Below are positions 1 to 9,316 of a stretch of DNA of 64,000 nt, piece by piece. This stretch comes from Marinomonas spartinae (lineage in GTDB: Bacteria; Pseudomonadota; Gammaproteobacteria; Pseudomonadales; Marinomonadaceae): positions 310,001 to 374,000 of the forward strand of contig NZ_FLOB01000001.1 of NCBI RefSeq assembly GCF_900089775.1. The letters are read 5' to 3'. The translations under genes were made by a program, and so were the position numbers. The notes beneath the pieces were generated by a model. That model did no database searches, was not told the origin of the DNA, and was given only the letters and a program-made list of their open reading frames with translations. The number at the start of each line of letters is the position of its first letter. The stretch's first letter is position 1.

Positions 1-243
1 AATGTTGTCTGCTACGTAAGTACCGCCACCATGTCGGCTGAATAAAATTCCCCGCGCGATTAGCTTTTGAATGGCTTCTCTGAGTGATGGGCGAGATACC
101 TCAAAGCGGGCGGCTAATTCCCGTTCTGGTGGTAATTTTTGCCCTGGCGTAAAGCTGCCTTCAAGGATCATGCTTTCCAATTGTTGCATAATGATATCGG
201 AGATTTTTGGTGGTTTTACACGGCTGAATGAGTCGGATGTCAT
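1..243 (-). CDS. GntR/FadR-family regulator, PdhR/LldR-like (partial, N-terminus only)
   Basis: Transcriptional regulator, probably of lactate or pyruvate metabolism. Only the first 81 codons are inside the window; the gene runs off the left edge. The ATG is at 243 on the minus strand. The visible part is a complete winged helix-turn-helix of the FadR branch: residues about 11-75 with [18 protein letters not shown] and the wing motif GGGTYV, very close to what I recall of E. coli PdhR. The ligand-binding FCD domain would lie outside. It is divergent from the D-lactate dehydrogenase gene, with two GGT-N3-ACC palindromes in between, so it most likely represses that gene and itself. The choice between PdhR and LldR cannot be made from this fragment. 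Confidence 0.88.
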   Translation of the reverse strand, partial: MTSDSFSRVKPPKISDIIMQQLESMILEGSFTPGQKLPPERELAARFEVSRPSLREAIQKLIARGILFSRHGGGTYVADNI

Positions 244-304
244 CTTGTTATTCCTTTTTAGCTCAAGGATGGTATGGAACACACGGTTTCTATTTAACTT
301 TTTA

Positions 305-321
305 TAGTGGTCTGACCTATT
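305..321. promoter_or_regulatory. weak GntR-type operator
   Basis: GGT-CTG-ACC core in an imperfect palindrome 62 bp upstream of the GntR-family start codon. It matches the PdhR-type core but not the outer bases. Possibly an autoregulatory site. Confidence 0.35.
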
Positions 322-337
322 TGTCTTTTATACATTT

Positions 338-478
338 TGAGGTTTTTACACGACTACTGCGCTTGCCAGTACTTTGTTAAAAACAGACTCAAAATGCTCA
401 TTTATAGGGATAAACTCCGCTTTCTCGTCTTTTTTGCCGCGTCTTGGCGTCGCTCGTGACATCGTGTAAAGATCTCAT
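338..478. mobile_element. MITE-like element, copy 1
   Basis: A 141-bp block that recurs at 9317-9458 with about 90 percent identity by eye. Its ends are imperfect inverted repeats: the left end reads TGAGGTTTTTACACGA and the right end, read inwards, TGAGATCTTTACACGA (14 of 16 match). It is flanked by the 3-bp direct repeat TTT. It is too short to encode a transposase and has no credible ORF. The rest of the 244-759 intergenic stretch holds only the two operator-like palindromes and the lldR/dld promoter region. Confidence 0.7.
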
Positions 479-623
479 TTGAGATGGCGATGTTTATTTT
501 CTGTGTATAAGTGAAAAAGTGGTAAAACCAATCAAAAATGTCGCTAAAATTCATTAAATGTCGCCAATTTAACCACTTGACAAAAGCCGTCTTGATTTCT
601 ATTGTTGCTCTATATTCACGGTT

Positions 624-640
624 AATTGGTATGACCAATT
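624..640. promoter_or_regulatory. PdhR/LldR-type operator (perfect palindrome)
   Basis: AATTGGT-ATG-ACCAATT, a perfect 7-3-7 palindrome that fits the PdhR consensus ANTTGGTNNNACCNNNT as I recall it. It lies 120 bp upstream of the chosen dehydrogenase start, between the divergent regulator and the enzyme gene, and is the likely operator for lactate-responsive control. Confidence 0.75.
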
Positions 641-759
641 AAAAGAGTTGTCGATGTATTTGTCCAGTCGTACTCTTTTAAAATAATAAAATGCTTTGAG
701 TTGTTTGCTTGGCTTTCAAGGAAAACGGCTTAGCAAGACCATTCACAATGGGACGTTAT

Positions 760-3642
760 ATGACTTCTTCACCTGCAATGACGGATAAAAAAGCCCAATA
801 CGATGCGATCCATCAATCACTGAAAAATACGATAGATGAGTCTCGATTGATTCGAGATCCGCTGCGTACCCTTGCCTATGGTACGGATGCGAGCTTCTAT
901 CGTTTGCTTCCTCAGTTAGTGGTCCGAGTGAACAACGAAGACGAAGTTCGTATGGTACTCAAAGAGGCGAAATCGCGGAATTTGCCGGTAACGTTTCGAG
1001 CGGCGGGCACGAGTTTGTCTGGACAGGCGGTAACCGACTCCATATTGCTTCAGTTGTCCGACCAATGGAAAGGTCATCGCATTCTCGATCAAGGTCAGCG
1101 CATTTCACTGCAACCCGGCATTATCGGTGCACGCGCCAATCAACTACTGGCACCGTTTCAACGTAAAATTGGCCCCGATCCCGCGTCTATCAATGCCTGC
1201 ATGATTGGTGGTATTGCCGCGAATAACGCCAGTGGTATGTGCTGTGGTACGGCACAAAACAGCTACCAGACGATTGAAAGTGCTAGGCTGATTTTTGCGG
1301 ATGGCACTTTACTGGATACCGCCGATGAAAGTAGCCGCTTAGCTTTTGGTAATCACCATGCCGATTTATTAGATACCTTGACTCAACTGTCAAAGCAAGT
1401 TCGAGCTAATGATGACTTGGCAAACAAAATAAGACACAAATATCGTTTAAAGAACACAACAGGATACAGTTTAAATAGCTTGGTGGACTACCAAGACCCG
1501 TTTGATATTTTGCTGCATCTGATGATTGGTTCCGAGGGAACGTTAGGGTTTATTAGCGAAGTCACTTACCAAACGGTGGTGGATCACCCAATCAAAGCGG
1601 CAGCCATGATCTTTTTTGCCGATATGGAGGCGACTTGTCGAGCGGTCACGTCCTTAAAAAGTGCCCCTGTGTCCGCCGTTGAGTTGATCGACCGAGCAGG
1701 GCTTCGGGCAGTTGAAGGCAAACCAGGTATGCCGGAGAGTCTATCCTCTCTGGAAGCGCAAGCGGCGGGCTTGTTGGTGGATGTTCGAGCTGCTACGGAA
1801 GAAGAGTTAGAAAGCAATTTGGCTCTGGTAAAGCAGGCGCTAAATGGGCAGGCAACTCTAAACGACATTGAGTTTACTCAAGACAAAGTCATTTACGATT
1901 CTTATTGGAAGATCCGCAAAGGCTTGTTTCCTGCCGTCGGTGCGGTACGTCCTGTTGGGACGACCGTGATTATTGAAGACGTGGCTTTTCCGGTCGAAAA
2001 ACTCGCCGAAGGTGTGTTAGAACTGCAAGGCGTGTTTCAAAAGCACGGTTACAGTGAAGCAATTTTGTTTGGTCATGCGTTAGAAGGCAATTTGCATTTT
2101 GTCTTTACCCAAGGGTTCGATGATCCGCATGAAGTGAGCCGCTATGCCGCTTTGATGGATGAGGTTGCCCATTTAGTGGCAGGTAAATACAAAGGGTCTT
2201 TAAAGGCAGAACACGGTACAGGGCGAAATATGGCACCTTACGTGGCATTGGAATGGGGTCAAGAGGCCTACGATATCATGTGGCAAATTAAAAATGCCTT
2301 TGATCCACAAGGTTTGCTGAATCCAGATGTCATTCTCTCCCACAATGCCAATTTGCATGTGGAAAATCTGAAGCCGCTGCCTAAGGCCAATGATCTGGTT
2401 GATACCTGTATCGAATGTGGTTTCTGTGAATCGGTTTGTCCGTCGAAAGCGCTAACGCTAACGCCTCGTCAGCGCATTGTGATTTGGCGGGAGATCCAAC
2501 GTTTAACCACATTAGGAACCGATCCTGAGCGTTTAGCCGCTCTGAAAAAAGAGTACGACTATCAAGGTGTCGATACCTGTGCCGCTTGTGGCCTATGTTC
2601 GATGCAATGCCCTGTTGGCATTAATACTGGGGATCTGACCCGTGAGCTGCGCCACGATCGTCACCCAGATAGTAAAGTGGGTTATTGGTTGGGTGAGCAT
2701 TTTGAAGGAGTGACTCAAACCGTTCGGTTAGGATTATCAACGGCCAATGTGGCCCGAAAAATCGTTGGTAATAAGGGGATGGCATCCCTAACAAATATGG
2801 CGAATAAAGTGACAGGTGGCGTGGTGCCCCATTGGCGAACCACCATGCCAAAAGGTGCGGATTCCATTCGTTCATTATGGGCAGAAAAAATGATCCAAGA
2901 TGGCAGTGTCCCTGATAGAGAGTTGGCGAAACCGACAGTGGTGTATTTGCCCAGCTGTGCGACAAGAATGATGGGGGCGGATCCTTCCGGGCAAGACCAA
3001 CGCTCTGTTATGGACGTTATGTTATCTGTACTTAAAAAATCCGGCTATCAGGTTATTGTACCCGAAGAGGTTGAAAGCAGCTGTTGTGGGTTAGCCTTTC
3101 AAAGCAAAGGTCAGTTTGCCGTCGCGGATAAAAAGGCTAAGGATTTAAATGCAATGCTATTGAGTATTAGCGACAACGGGCGTTATCCGATTGTCTGTGA
3201 TACCAGCCCTTGCCTATTGCGTATGACACAAACCTTGGATCCCGTATTGGAATTGTATGAGCAAGTAGGGTTTCTCAAAGAGTTTGTTGTACCAAATTTA
3301 ACCATTACTCAGAAAGCCCCTCGTATTGCCTTACATGTGACATGCAGCACAACGCGCATGGGATTGGCGGATAGCTTTGTTCAACTGGCCCATCAATTGG
3401 CCGATGAGGTAGTGATTCCTCCCGAGGTAACCTGTTGCGGCTTTGCCGGTGATAAAGGGTTTTCTCATCCGGAATTGAACGCTAGCGCCCTGAAAACCCT
3501 ATCGAAAGCGGTAGAAGACTGCAAAGTGGGCTATTCAAACAGCCGCACCTGTGAAATTGGCTTAAGCGAACACAGCGGTATTGAATATCAATCCATCGTC
3601 TACCTCGTTGATCAAGTGTCTGAGGCTTCGTCTGGGTTGTAG
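760..3642 (+). CDS. D-lactate dehydrogenase, FAD and Fe-S (Dld-II type)
   Basis: Respiratory oxidation of D-lactate to pyruvate, electrons passing through FAD and Fe-S clusters to quinone. Domain order: FAD-binding PCMH domain with RAAGTSLSG near residue 80; FAD-oxidase C-terminal domain; two 4Fe-4S ferredoxin motifs, CIECGFCESVCP near 550 and CAACGLCSMQCP near 606; and two CCG-type cysteine-rich motifs, CCGLAF near 773 and CCGFAG near 890. At 960 residues it has the usual length of the fused bacterial Dld-II enzyme. I chose the ATG at 760 because GGGA lies 7 nt upstream. An upstream TTG at 709 is in frame but adds a poorly conserved leader, and the ATGs at 748 and 778 are other options. Divergent from a PdhR/LldR-type regulator with a perfect operator between, so probably lactate-induced. 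Confidence 0.9.
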   Translation: MTSSPAMTDKKAQYDAIHQSLKNTIDESRLIRDPLRTLAYGTDASFYRLLPQLVVRVNNEDEVRMVLKEAKSRNLPVTFRAAGTSLSGQAVTDSILLQLSDQWKGHRILDQGQRISLQPGIIGARANQLLAPFQRKIGPDPASINACMIGGIAANNASGMCCGTAQNSYQTIESARLIFADGTLLDTADESSRLAFGNHHADLLDTLTQLSKQVRANDDLANKIRHKYRLKNTTGYSLNSLVDYQDPFDILLHLMIGSEGTLGFISEVTYQTVVDHPIKAAAMIFFADMEATCRAVTSLKSAPVSAVELIDRAGLRAVEGKPGMPESLSSLEAQAAGLLVDVRAATEEELESNLALVKQALNGQATLNDIEFTQDKVIYDSYWKIRKGLFPAVGAVRPVGTTVIIEDVAFPVEKLAEGVLELQGVFQKHGYSEAILFGHALEGNLHFVFTQGFDDPHEVSRYAALMDEVAHLVAGKYKGSLKAEHGTGRNMAPYVALEWGQEAYDIMWQIKNAFDPQGLLNPDVILSHNANLHVENLKPLPKANDLVDTCIECGFCESVCPSKALTLTPRQRIVIWREIQRLTTLGTDPERLAALKKEYDYQGVDTCAACGLCSMQCPVGINTGDLTRELRHDRHPDSKVGYWLGEHFEGVTQTVRLGLSTANVARKIVGNKGMASLTNMANKVTGGVVPHWRTTMPKGADSIRSLWAEKMIQDGSVPDRELAKPTVVYLPSCATRMMGADPSGQDQRSVMDVMLSVLKKSGYQVIVPEEVESSCCGLAFQSKGQFAVADKKAKDLNAMLLSISDNGRYPIVCDTSPCLLRMTQTLDPVLELYEQVGFLKEFVVPNLTITQKAPRIALHVTCSTTRMGLADSFVQLAHQLADEVVIPPEVTCCGFAGDKGFSHPELNASALKTLSKAVEDCKVGYSNSRTCEIGLSEHSGIEYQSIVYLVDQVSEASSGL

Positions 3643-3835
3643 GTCTTATTTTAGTCCAACAAGGTGATAGAGAGTGATGATTTATTCTTGGGCCTAATCA
3701 AAGGAATTGTGGCGCAGCCATCATGAAGGTGGCAAAAAAAGATGAAAAAAAGCACGGTTTGTTTACACTATATTGACACATGGCGTGGATTGTTTAAAAG
3801 GGTCTTTTTAGTCATCAAGCTGTGAGGAGAACCGT

Positions 3836-5080
3836 GTGAACTTTGCCAAGAAAGCATTGAAGCGGATTGTTGTTTCTAGTTTAGTGATTAGTATTGTCGC
3901 AGGCTCTATTGGTTGGAGACTGACTAATGAGTCTCTTGAGAAAGAGACAGTAAACCTTGCTTTAGAAGTATCTCAAGGAACCATATCGCATTTTAATCTT
4001 AAAGAGGCATCGCCTGAACAACTTTTGGTTCTGGCAAAACAAGTAACGGATCATTTGTTGATTGATTGGTTTGATATTGCAGAGCTTTACGATAAAAATG
4101 GCAATCGGATTGCTCAGTCTAGAACGCCCTCTGGTGACAAGATTGAGGGGGCTTTACCGCAGCACAGCGTTCCAGATTACCAAGAGCCTTTTTACAAAAG
4201 TAGTCATTTAGATTATGACATTTGGGTGCTAAGTACTTTTATCCCCTTAAAAGAACAGGGGGTCATTTGGGGGTATTTGGAAGGGGTTCGTGTTGTGCCT
4301 GATTGGCAGCGAGCTGATATTCGTGACTTCTCTCTTTTGATTGCGTTAATGGCCGCAGGTGCCGCTTGGTTGTGTGCTTTGATCATCTATCCGCTGATTT
4401 TGTTTTTGAATCGTGAAAACCAGCGTTATATCGGTCGAATCAAAGACGCTAACATCGACATGATGTTTACTATGGGCAAAGCCATTGCACTTCGGGATTC
4501 GGATACGGGTTCCCATAATTATCGTGTGGCGTGGCTTGCAACAGAGCTCGCGGAAGCCTATGGCATGGAGGCGGAATCACTCAAGTCTCTGATTCTAGGC
4601 AGCTATTTACATGACGTGGGGAAAATTGCCATTTCGGACGGTATTTTACTGAAACCAGGTAAACTGACATCTGGAGAAATGGAAGTCATGAAAACTCATG
4701 TGCTAGAAGGTGCGAAAATGGTGGATGGCATAGCGTGGCTTAGTAATGCGAAAACCGTTATCGAAGCGCATCATGAAAAATGGGATGGTAATGGTTATCC
4801 TCATAAGCTTTCGGGACAGAATATTCCCATCAGCGCCCGTATATTTTCGATTGTTGATGTGTTTGATGCCCTATGTTCTAAACGACCTTACAAAGAACCG
4901 TTCAGTTATGACAAAGCCCTCTCTATCATTAAAGAAGGCAGTGGTTCGCATTTTGACCCAGAGTTAGTGGTTTTATTTGAATGCCATGCGCGCCGTCTTT
5001 ATGACACTATTATCCATGCCGACGAAGAGACATGCCGGACACTGATGTTGGAAAAAATTGATCGGTATTTTTATTTTTAA
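3836..5080 (+). CDS. membrane HD-GYP domain protein, probable c-di-GMP phosphodiesterase
   Basis: Predicted cyclic-di-GMP phosphodiesterase with an extracytoplasmic sensor. The GTG start at 3836 has GAGGAGA 5 nt upstream. Residues about 11-27 form a first membrane helix, about 28-160 a periplasmic sensor of unrecognised fold, and about 163-190 a second helix. The HD-GYP domain follows: HDVGKI near residue 258 and HHEKWDGNGYP near 310-320. All key HD and GYP residues are present, so activity is expected. Length is 414 residues. It stands alone between the lactate dehydrogenase and a convergent LysR gene; the signal sensed is unknown. Confidence 0.85.
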   Translation: MNFAKKALKRIVVSSLVISIVAGSIGWRLTNESLEKETVNLALEVSQGTISHFNLKEASPEQLLVLAKQVTDHLLIDWFDIAELYDKNGNRIAQSRTPSGDKIEGALPQHSVPDYQEPFYKSSHLDYDIWVLSTFIPLKEQGVIWGYLEGVRVVPDWQRADIRDFSLLIALMAAGAAWLCALIIYPLILFLNRENQRYIGRIKDANIDMMFTMGKAIALRDSDTGSHNYRVAWLATELAEAYGMEAESLKSLILGSYLHDVGKIAISDGILLKPGKLTSGEMEVMKTHVLEGAKMVDGIAWLSNAKTVIEAHHEKWDGNGYPHKLSGQNIPISARIFSIVDVFDALCSKRPYKEPFSYDKALSIIKEGSGSHFDPELVVLFECHARRLYDTIIHADEETCRTLMLEKIDRYFYF

Positions 5081-5205
5081 ATAATTGATAGAGTTATTGT
5101 TGTTTCTCCTAAGAGCCAATTAACACTCTAGTGGACTCACTGATTTTCAGATATCTATATAGAATGTCAGTATATTCAGTGCTATCAATGATAGGCCTAA
5201 TATTT

Positions 5206-6093
5206 TTATAGAAGGCCAGTGGAAACATTATCCAAAGAGCGTTCTATTTCATCCATGAGTAGCGCGCTTTTTGCGTTGGGATGTTTAAACGGTCTTAATG
5301 CATAGATAGTGTCCCGTCGTTGAAAGGGGTCATGTAAGACATGTACTAAACTGCCGTTCTGGATTGACCCATGTACTACCCAGTTTGGTAGGCAGCAAAA
5401 ACCAATTCCTTCGATTGCTAGCATGAGTTGACCATGGAAATCGTCACACTTTGCAGCAATGTGGTTTCTTTCTTCGAGCTTATTCCAGCAAACGGTACTG
5501 TTCTTCGAGTATTTTTTGATTAACGGCATATTTTCTAGCTCGTCGATATGAGTGAGCCGATGTTTAGAGGCAAGATCCGGACTAGCGCATATATGCCAAG
5601 TTTGCTCTCCTAGTTTTTTGGAATATAACGTACTATTTGGCTGATCTCCAATTCTTATGGCTAGATCAAGGCGTTCAACAATAGGATCAACTAACCGTTC
5701 TGTTAGATCAAAACTAAGCTGAATATCTTGATTATTTTGTTTCACTTTTTTTAATATTGGGATAATAATGGTTTTACAGAATGTTGGTAAACAACTGATC
5801 TTGATCTCACCAGATTCTGCATTTTCTATCTGTCGGATATCTTCAATAACACTAGAAAGATGTTTTAATATCTCTTTTGACTCTCGATATAAATGATCCC
5901 CTGATTCGGTTAAGCCAATATAATGACTGGATCGAATGAATAACTTCGCACCAATCGACTCTTCTAAGCGATCGATCTGTCTTGTGACTGTCGATACATG
6001 GACACCAAGTTGTTGTGCCGCTTTCGAGAAACTCCCCTTCTCAACGATGGTTTTGAATAAAAAAATCTGGTCAGAACTGATTGGATAATCCAT
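5206..6093 (-). CDS. LysR-family transcriptional regulator
   Basis: 295-residue LysR-type regulator: N-terminal winged HTH (residues about 8-65, with FSKAAQQLGVHVSTVTRQIDRLEE) and a C-terminal periplasmic-binding-like effector domain from about 90. It is divergent from a Bcr/CflA-like efflux gene, the usual arrangement for a local activator or repressor of the pump. A perfect TTTGCAT-N3-ATGCAAA palindrome directly abuts its start codon and is a candidate autoregulatory site. The inducing compound cannot be inferred. Confidence 0.88.
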   Translation of the reverse strand: MDYPISSDQIFLFKTIVEKGSFSKAAQQLGVHVSTVTRQIDRLEESIGAKLFIRSSHYIGLTESGDHLYRESKEILKHLSSVIEDIRQIENAESGEIKISCLPTFCKTIIIPILKKVKQNNQDIQLSFDLTERLVDPIVERLDLAIRIGDQPNSTLYSKKLGEQTWHICASPDLASKHRLTHIDELENMPLIKKYSKNSTVCWNKLEERNHIAAKCDDFHGQLMLAIEGIGFCCLPNWVVHGSIQNGSLVHVLHDPFQRRDTIYALRPFKHPNAKSALLMDEIERSLDNVSTGLL

Positions 6094-6110
6094 TTTGCAT
6101 CCTATGCAAA
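6094..6110. promoter_or_regulatory. perfect palindrome with T-N11-A core, LysR operator candidate
   Basis: TTTGCAT-CCT-ATGCAAA, a 7-3-7 perfect dyad directly upstream of the LysR start codon in the LysR/MFS intergenic region. The inner 13 bases fit the T-N11-A form of LysR-type sites. Confidence 0.5.
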
Positions 6111-6224
6111 GTTTCTTTGTAATAATTTAGCTGGAAAAATAAAGAGTACTTCATACAATGATTCTTCACTTTAAAGTAAAATTAAGCTGAAGAAATATAG
6201 TAAATATGCTAAAGGTTTTAATAA

Positions 6225-7442
6225 ATGAATGATAGATACTCAGCAAATCAACGTATAAAAAGGCTTATTATGCTGATTACTATTCTAGGGCAAGCATCGA
6301 TTGCCTTGTATCTGCCTGCCCTGCCCGTCATCAGTCAAAATTTAGCTATTGATGCTTTTCAGTCAAAACTTACTGTGACGAGCTTTCTTCTTGGTTTTTC
6401 TGTATCTCCTATGTTTTTCGGTCCTATCTCCGATTATATTGGCAGAAAACCCATTTTATTAGCATCGTTGACTTTAGCATTAATCGGTTTTTTAGGTAAT
6501 AGCATAAGTAAAACCATAGACGTGTTTGTCTTATGTCGTATTCTGGAAGGCTTAGGATGCGGTGGATTATTAACGAGTGGGCGCTCTATTGCTAGAGATG
6601 TTTTCTCAGGAAAAGAACTAGCAAGTGCATCATCCTATTTGTCCATGGGGTTTGCTTTAGGTTTTGGTTTGAGCCCTGTTATTGGCGGTGTGTTAGTCCA
6701 TCATTTGGATTGGAAAGTTATTTTTTATGTGTTAGCTGCTTTTGATCTTATGTTGATACTAGTGTGTACCTTTTATCTTCCTGAAACCAAAAGCCGGGAA
6801 GAGTCTAATAAAAGTAGTCGAATGATGAATATATTGCATGACTATCGATCTGCATTATTTAATCATTGTTTTATGTTGAATGTATTAGGTGGGTTTTGTG
6901 CCTATTGTATTATAGTTTTATATAACATAGTGACCCCCTTTCTTATTCAAGGTGGCTTTGGTTTTTCATCCAGCCAGTATGGTTATCTTGCTGTATTAAT
7001 AGGTGTTCCTTATTTTATAGCTGCATCCATCAATAAAACACTGGTCATGAAAACGAGTGTCTATTTTTCCTGCTTAATTGGTGGCGGGATGATTACCTTA
7101 TCTGGTTTTGTAATGTTCGTCTTAACGACGGTTTATACACCCAATATTTATGTTTTAATCATTAGCTTTATGGTGGCAACGTTTGGTCAAGCTTTAATCT
7201 TTAGTAACACCATTGCGATGGCTCTACAATTGTTCCCAGCAAGGTCGGCGGGTCGAATAAGTGCATTCTTTAGTAGCTTTCAGATGCTTCTTGTCAGTAT
7301 CGTCTCTGTTGGTTTTGCTTTATTGTCAGATAAGAGCGTGACCTCACTGGCCATTGTCATATCTGCATTGGGTGCCGGTGCGTTAATTTGTATTTTTGCT
7401 TCTGAAAAAGCAGGTAAAGTGAGTAAAACGGTGGTTAATTGA
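6225..7442 (+). CDS. MFS drug:H+ antiporter, Bcr/CflA-like
   Basis: 405-residue proton-driven efflux protein of the DHA1 (12-helix) group. The N-terminus carries LYLPALPVISQNL in helix 1, and the loop 2-3 MFS signature appears as GPISDYIGRKP near residues 66-76. Helix 4 has RILEGLGCGGLLTSGRSIARD, typical of Bcr/CflA transporters. Twelve hydrophobic segments can be traced. It is paired with the divergent LysR gene at 5206-6093, which probably controls it. The substrate is unknown; a role in drug or metabolite export is inferred from the family. Confidence 0.85.
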   Translation: MNDRYSANQRIKRLIMLITILGQASIALYLPALPVISQNLAIDAFQSKLTVTSFLLGFSVSPMFFGPISDYIGRKPILLASLTLALIGFLGNSISKTIDVFVLCRILEGLGCGGLLTSGRSIARDVFSGKELASASSYLSMGFALGFGLSPVIGGVLVHHLDWKVIFYVLAAFDLMLILVCTFYLPETKSREESNKSSRMMNILHDYRSALFNHCFMLNVLGGFCAYCIIVLYNIVTPFLIQGGFGFSSSQYGYLAVLIGVPYFIAASINKTLVMKTSVYFSCLIGGGMITLSGFVMFVLTTVYTPNIYVLIISFMVATFGQALIFSNTIAMALQLFPARSAGRISAFFSSFQMLLVSIVSVGFALLSDKSVTSLAIVISALGAGALICIFASEKAGKVSKTVVN

Positions 7443-7563
7443 GCCAATAGCTCAGAGCCGTTGATATTTTGTATGATGGCCTCGATGATGGATAAAAGGA
7501 CGGGCATATTATCTCTGTTAAAATAGCCATAGCCCCGTGAAATAAGACATCAAGAGGATAAAA

Positions 7564-8394
7564 ATGAAACCGACTTTGATAAATGACAAAATGGTTGCTC
7601 GGTTGCAGCACTGCGACAATGAAGTCAATAGTGATTTTAATTCGCCTGAGGAGCTGGCTGAGATGTGTGAAAAGATCGAGAGCCAAGCTAATCCAGAGCA
7701 TTCCGTTAATTTAATAAGCTTGCTTTCAAGCTATCTTAGGGCGAAGGCCATGTCACATTGGTTTCATGGGGGGGATTTAGCGACCTTTAAAAACCTTTGT
7801 TATAACATACTGAAACTGAAATACATTTGTGGGCAACCGCCATGTAATAATCCTAGGGCGCGCTCCGTTATTGGAGATCGCTTATTCTATTTGTTGTCTG
7901 ATCATGAACCCTTAATTTCATGGTTTAGTCAATTAATTTATGATTATGAAGTTGAAGTTAATCATAAAGAGTCCAGTAAAGTTAATGATGGTGCTTACTA
8001 CTCATTGCAACTTGCTTTAGCGTTGCGAGGGGATTTCGATTTGCTGGGAGAGCGGGCGGAATATTTTGTGGAAACCCCACCTAAGAATTGGGCTAAGCGT
8101 TTTTTGGTTGATAATCAGTTCTATTTAGCTTTAGCAAAAGGTGATGAGCAAGGTATGGAGGCGGCAATAAAAGAGCTGGTTACACCTAGAAGGCTTAATT
8201 ATCGAAAAGATTGGGATGAGGGGGCGTATACGCAAGGTCTAATCGGCACATCAGCGATAATATTCAGTAAGCTTGCATGGCGATATGGCTATGAGATCAT
8301 CGTAGACAGTCCTTATCTTCCGACAGAGTGGATCCCTGTAAAGCCGCTAGAGAACTATGAAGATGAGTTTGATTTCATGAAGGCATTTTCTTAA
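7564..8394 (+). CDS. Imm49-like immunity protein, copy 1
   Basis: 276-residue, mostly helical cytoplasmic protein with no signal peptide. I place it in the Imm49 immunity family because of the conserved C-terminal pattern DSPYLPTEWIPVKPLENY followed by a short acidic D-E-F-D-F-M tail, the central LALAKGDEQGME segment, and the overall length. This is recognition from memory, not a search. AAGAGG lies just upstream of the ATG. It is followed 15 bp later by a copy about 85-90 percent identical. No toxin gene is adjacent on either side, so this looks like an orphan immunity locus. Imm49 proteins are thought to neutralise polymorphic toxins delivered by contact-dependent systems; that role here is inferred. 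Confidence 0.65.
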   Translation: MKPTLINDKMVARLQHCDNEVNSDFNSPEELAEMCEKIESQANPEHSVNLISLLSSYLRAKAMSHWFHGGDLATFKNLCYNILKLKYICGQPPCNNPRARSVIGDRLFYLLSDHEPLISWFSQLIYDYEVEVNHKESSKVNDGAYYSLQLALALRGDFDLLGERAEYFVETPPKNWAKRFLVDNQFYLALAKGDEQGMEAAIKELVTPRRLNYRKDWDEGAYTQGLIGTSAIIFSKLAWRYGYEIIVDSPYLPTEWIPVKPLENYEDEFDFMKAFS

Positions 8395-8409
8395 AGGATT
8401 GGGATAAAA

Positions 8410-9237
8410 ATGAAACCGACTTTGATAAATGACAAAATGGTTGCTCGGTTGCAGCACTGCGACAATAGAGTCAATAGTGATTTTAATTCGCCTGAGGAGC
8501 TGGCTGAGATGTGTGAAAAGATCGAGAGCCAAGCTAATCCAGATCATTCCGTTACTTTAATAAGCTTGCTTTCAAGTTATCTTGAAGCAAAGGCTATGTC
8601 ACATTGGTTTCATGGGGGGGATTTGGCGACCTTTAAAAACCTTTGTTATAACATTCTGAAACTGAAATACATTTCTGGGCAACCGCCATGTAATAATCCT
8701 AGGGCGCACTCCGTTATTGGAGATCGCTTATTTTATTTGTTGTCTGATCATGAACCTTTAATTTCATGGTTTAGTCAATTAATGTATGACTATGAAGTCA
8801 AATACAGTGAGCCTAGTATGGCTAATAGTGCTGGCAACTATTCGTTGCAACTTGCTTTAGCATTGCAGGGTGATATTGATTTGCTGGGAGAACGGGCAGA
8901 GTGCTTTATTGAAACCCCGCCTAAGAATTGGACAAAACGCTTTTTGGTTGATAGTCAGTTCTATTTAGCTTTAGCAAAAGGTGATGAGCAAGGGATGGAG
9001 GCGGCAATAAAAGAGCTGGTTACACCTAGAAGGCTTAATTATCGAAAAGATTGGGATGAGGGGGCGTTTACGCAAGGTCTAATCGGCACATCAGCAATAA
9101 TATACAGCAAGCTCGCATGGCGATATGGCTATGAGATCATCGTAGACAGTCCTTATCTTCCGAAAGAGTGGATCCCTGTGCAGCCGCTAGAGAACTATGA
9201 AGATGAGTTTGATTTCATGAAAGCATTTCCTATTTAG
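8410..9237 (+). CDS. Imm49-like immunity protein, copy 2
   Basis: 275-residue tandem paralogue of the preceding gene. The first 100 and last 100 residues are nearly identical. Divergence concentrates at about residues 130-170, where Y-E-V-E-V-N-H-K-E becomes Y-E-V-K-Y-S-E-P, the likely specificity-determining stretch. The repeat includes the 12 bp before the ATG, so the unit duplicated with its ribosome-binding site. The final residues are FPI instead of FS. Probably co-transcribed with copy 1. Function as for copy 1, with the caveat that no cognate toxin is visible in the window. Confidence 0.65.
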   Translation: MKPTLINDKMVARLQHCDNRVNSDFNSPEELAEMCEKIESQANPDHSVTLISLLSSYLEAKAMSHWFHGGDLATFKNLCYNILKLKYISGQPPCNNPRAHSVIGDRLFYLLSDHEPLISWFSQLMYDYEVKYSEPSMANSAGNYSLQLALALQGDIDLLGERAECFIETPPKNWTKRFLVDSQFYLALAKGDEQGMEAAIKELVTPRRLNYRKDWDEGAFTQGLIGTSAIIYSKLAWRYGYEIIVDSPYLPKEWIPVQPLENYEDEFDFMKAFPI

Positions 9238-9316
9238 CTGTAGTGGAATGGGCTCGTTGTCATTGGTATTTTGAATGGCGATCGCGACGGTGTATACAAA
9301 TGACGGATATGCATAT

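Noticed and set aside
402-638. Minus-strand 78-residue ORF across the lldR/dld intergenic region
   Set aside because: It begins inside the operator palindrome with a TTG, runs through the MITE-like repeat and has no ribosome-binding site; copy 2 of the repeat does not preserve the frame.
2621-2965. 114-residue minus-strand ORF inside the D-lactate dehydrogenase gene
   Set aside because: Antisense shadow of a well-supported coding frame; no ribosome-binding site or recognisable domain.
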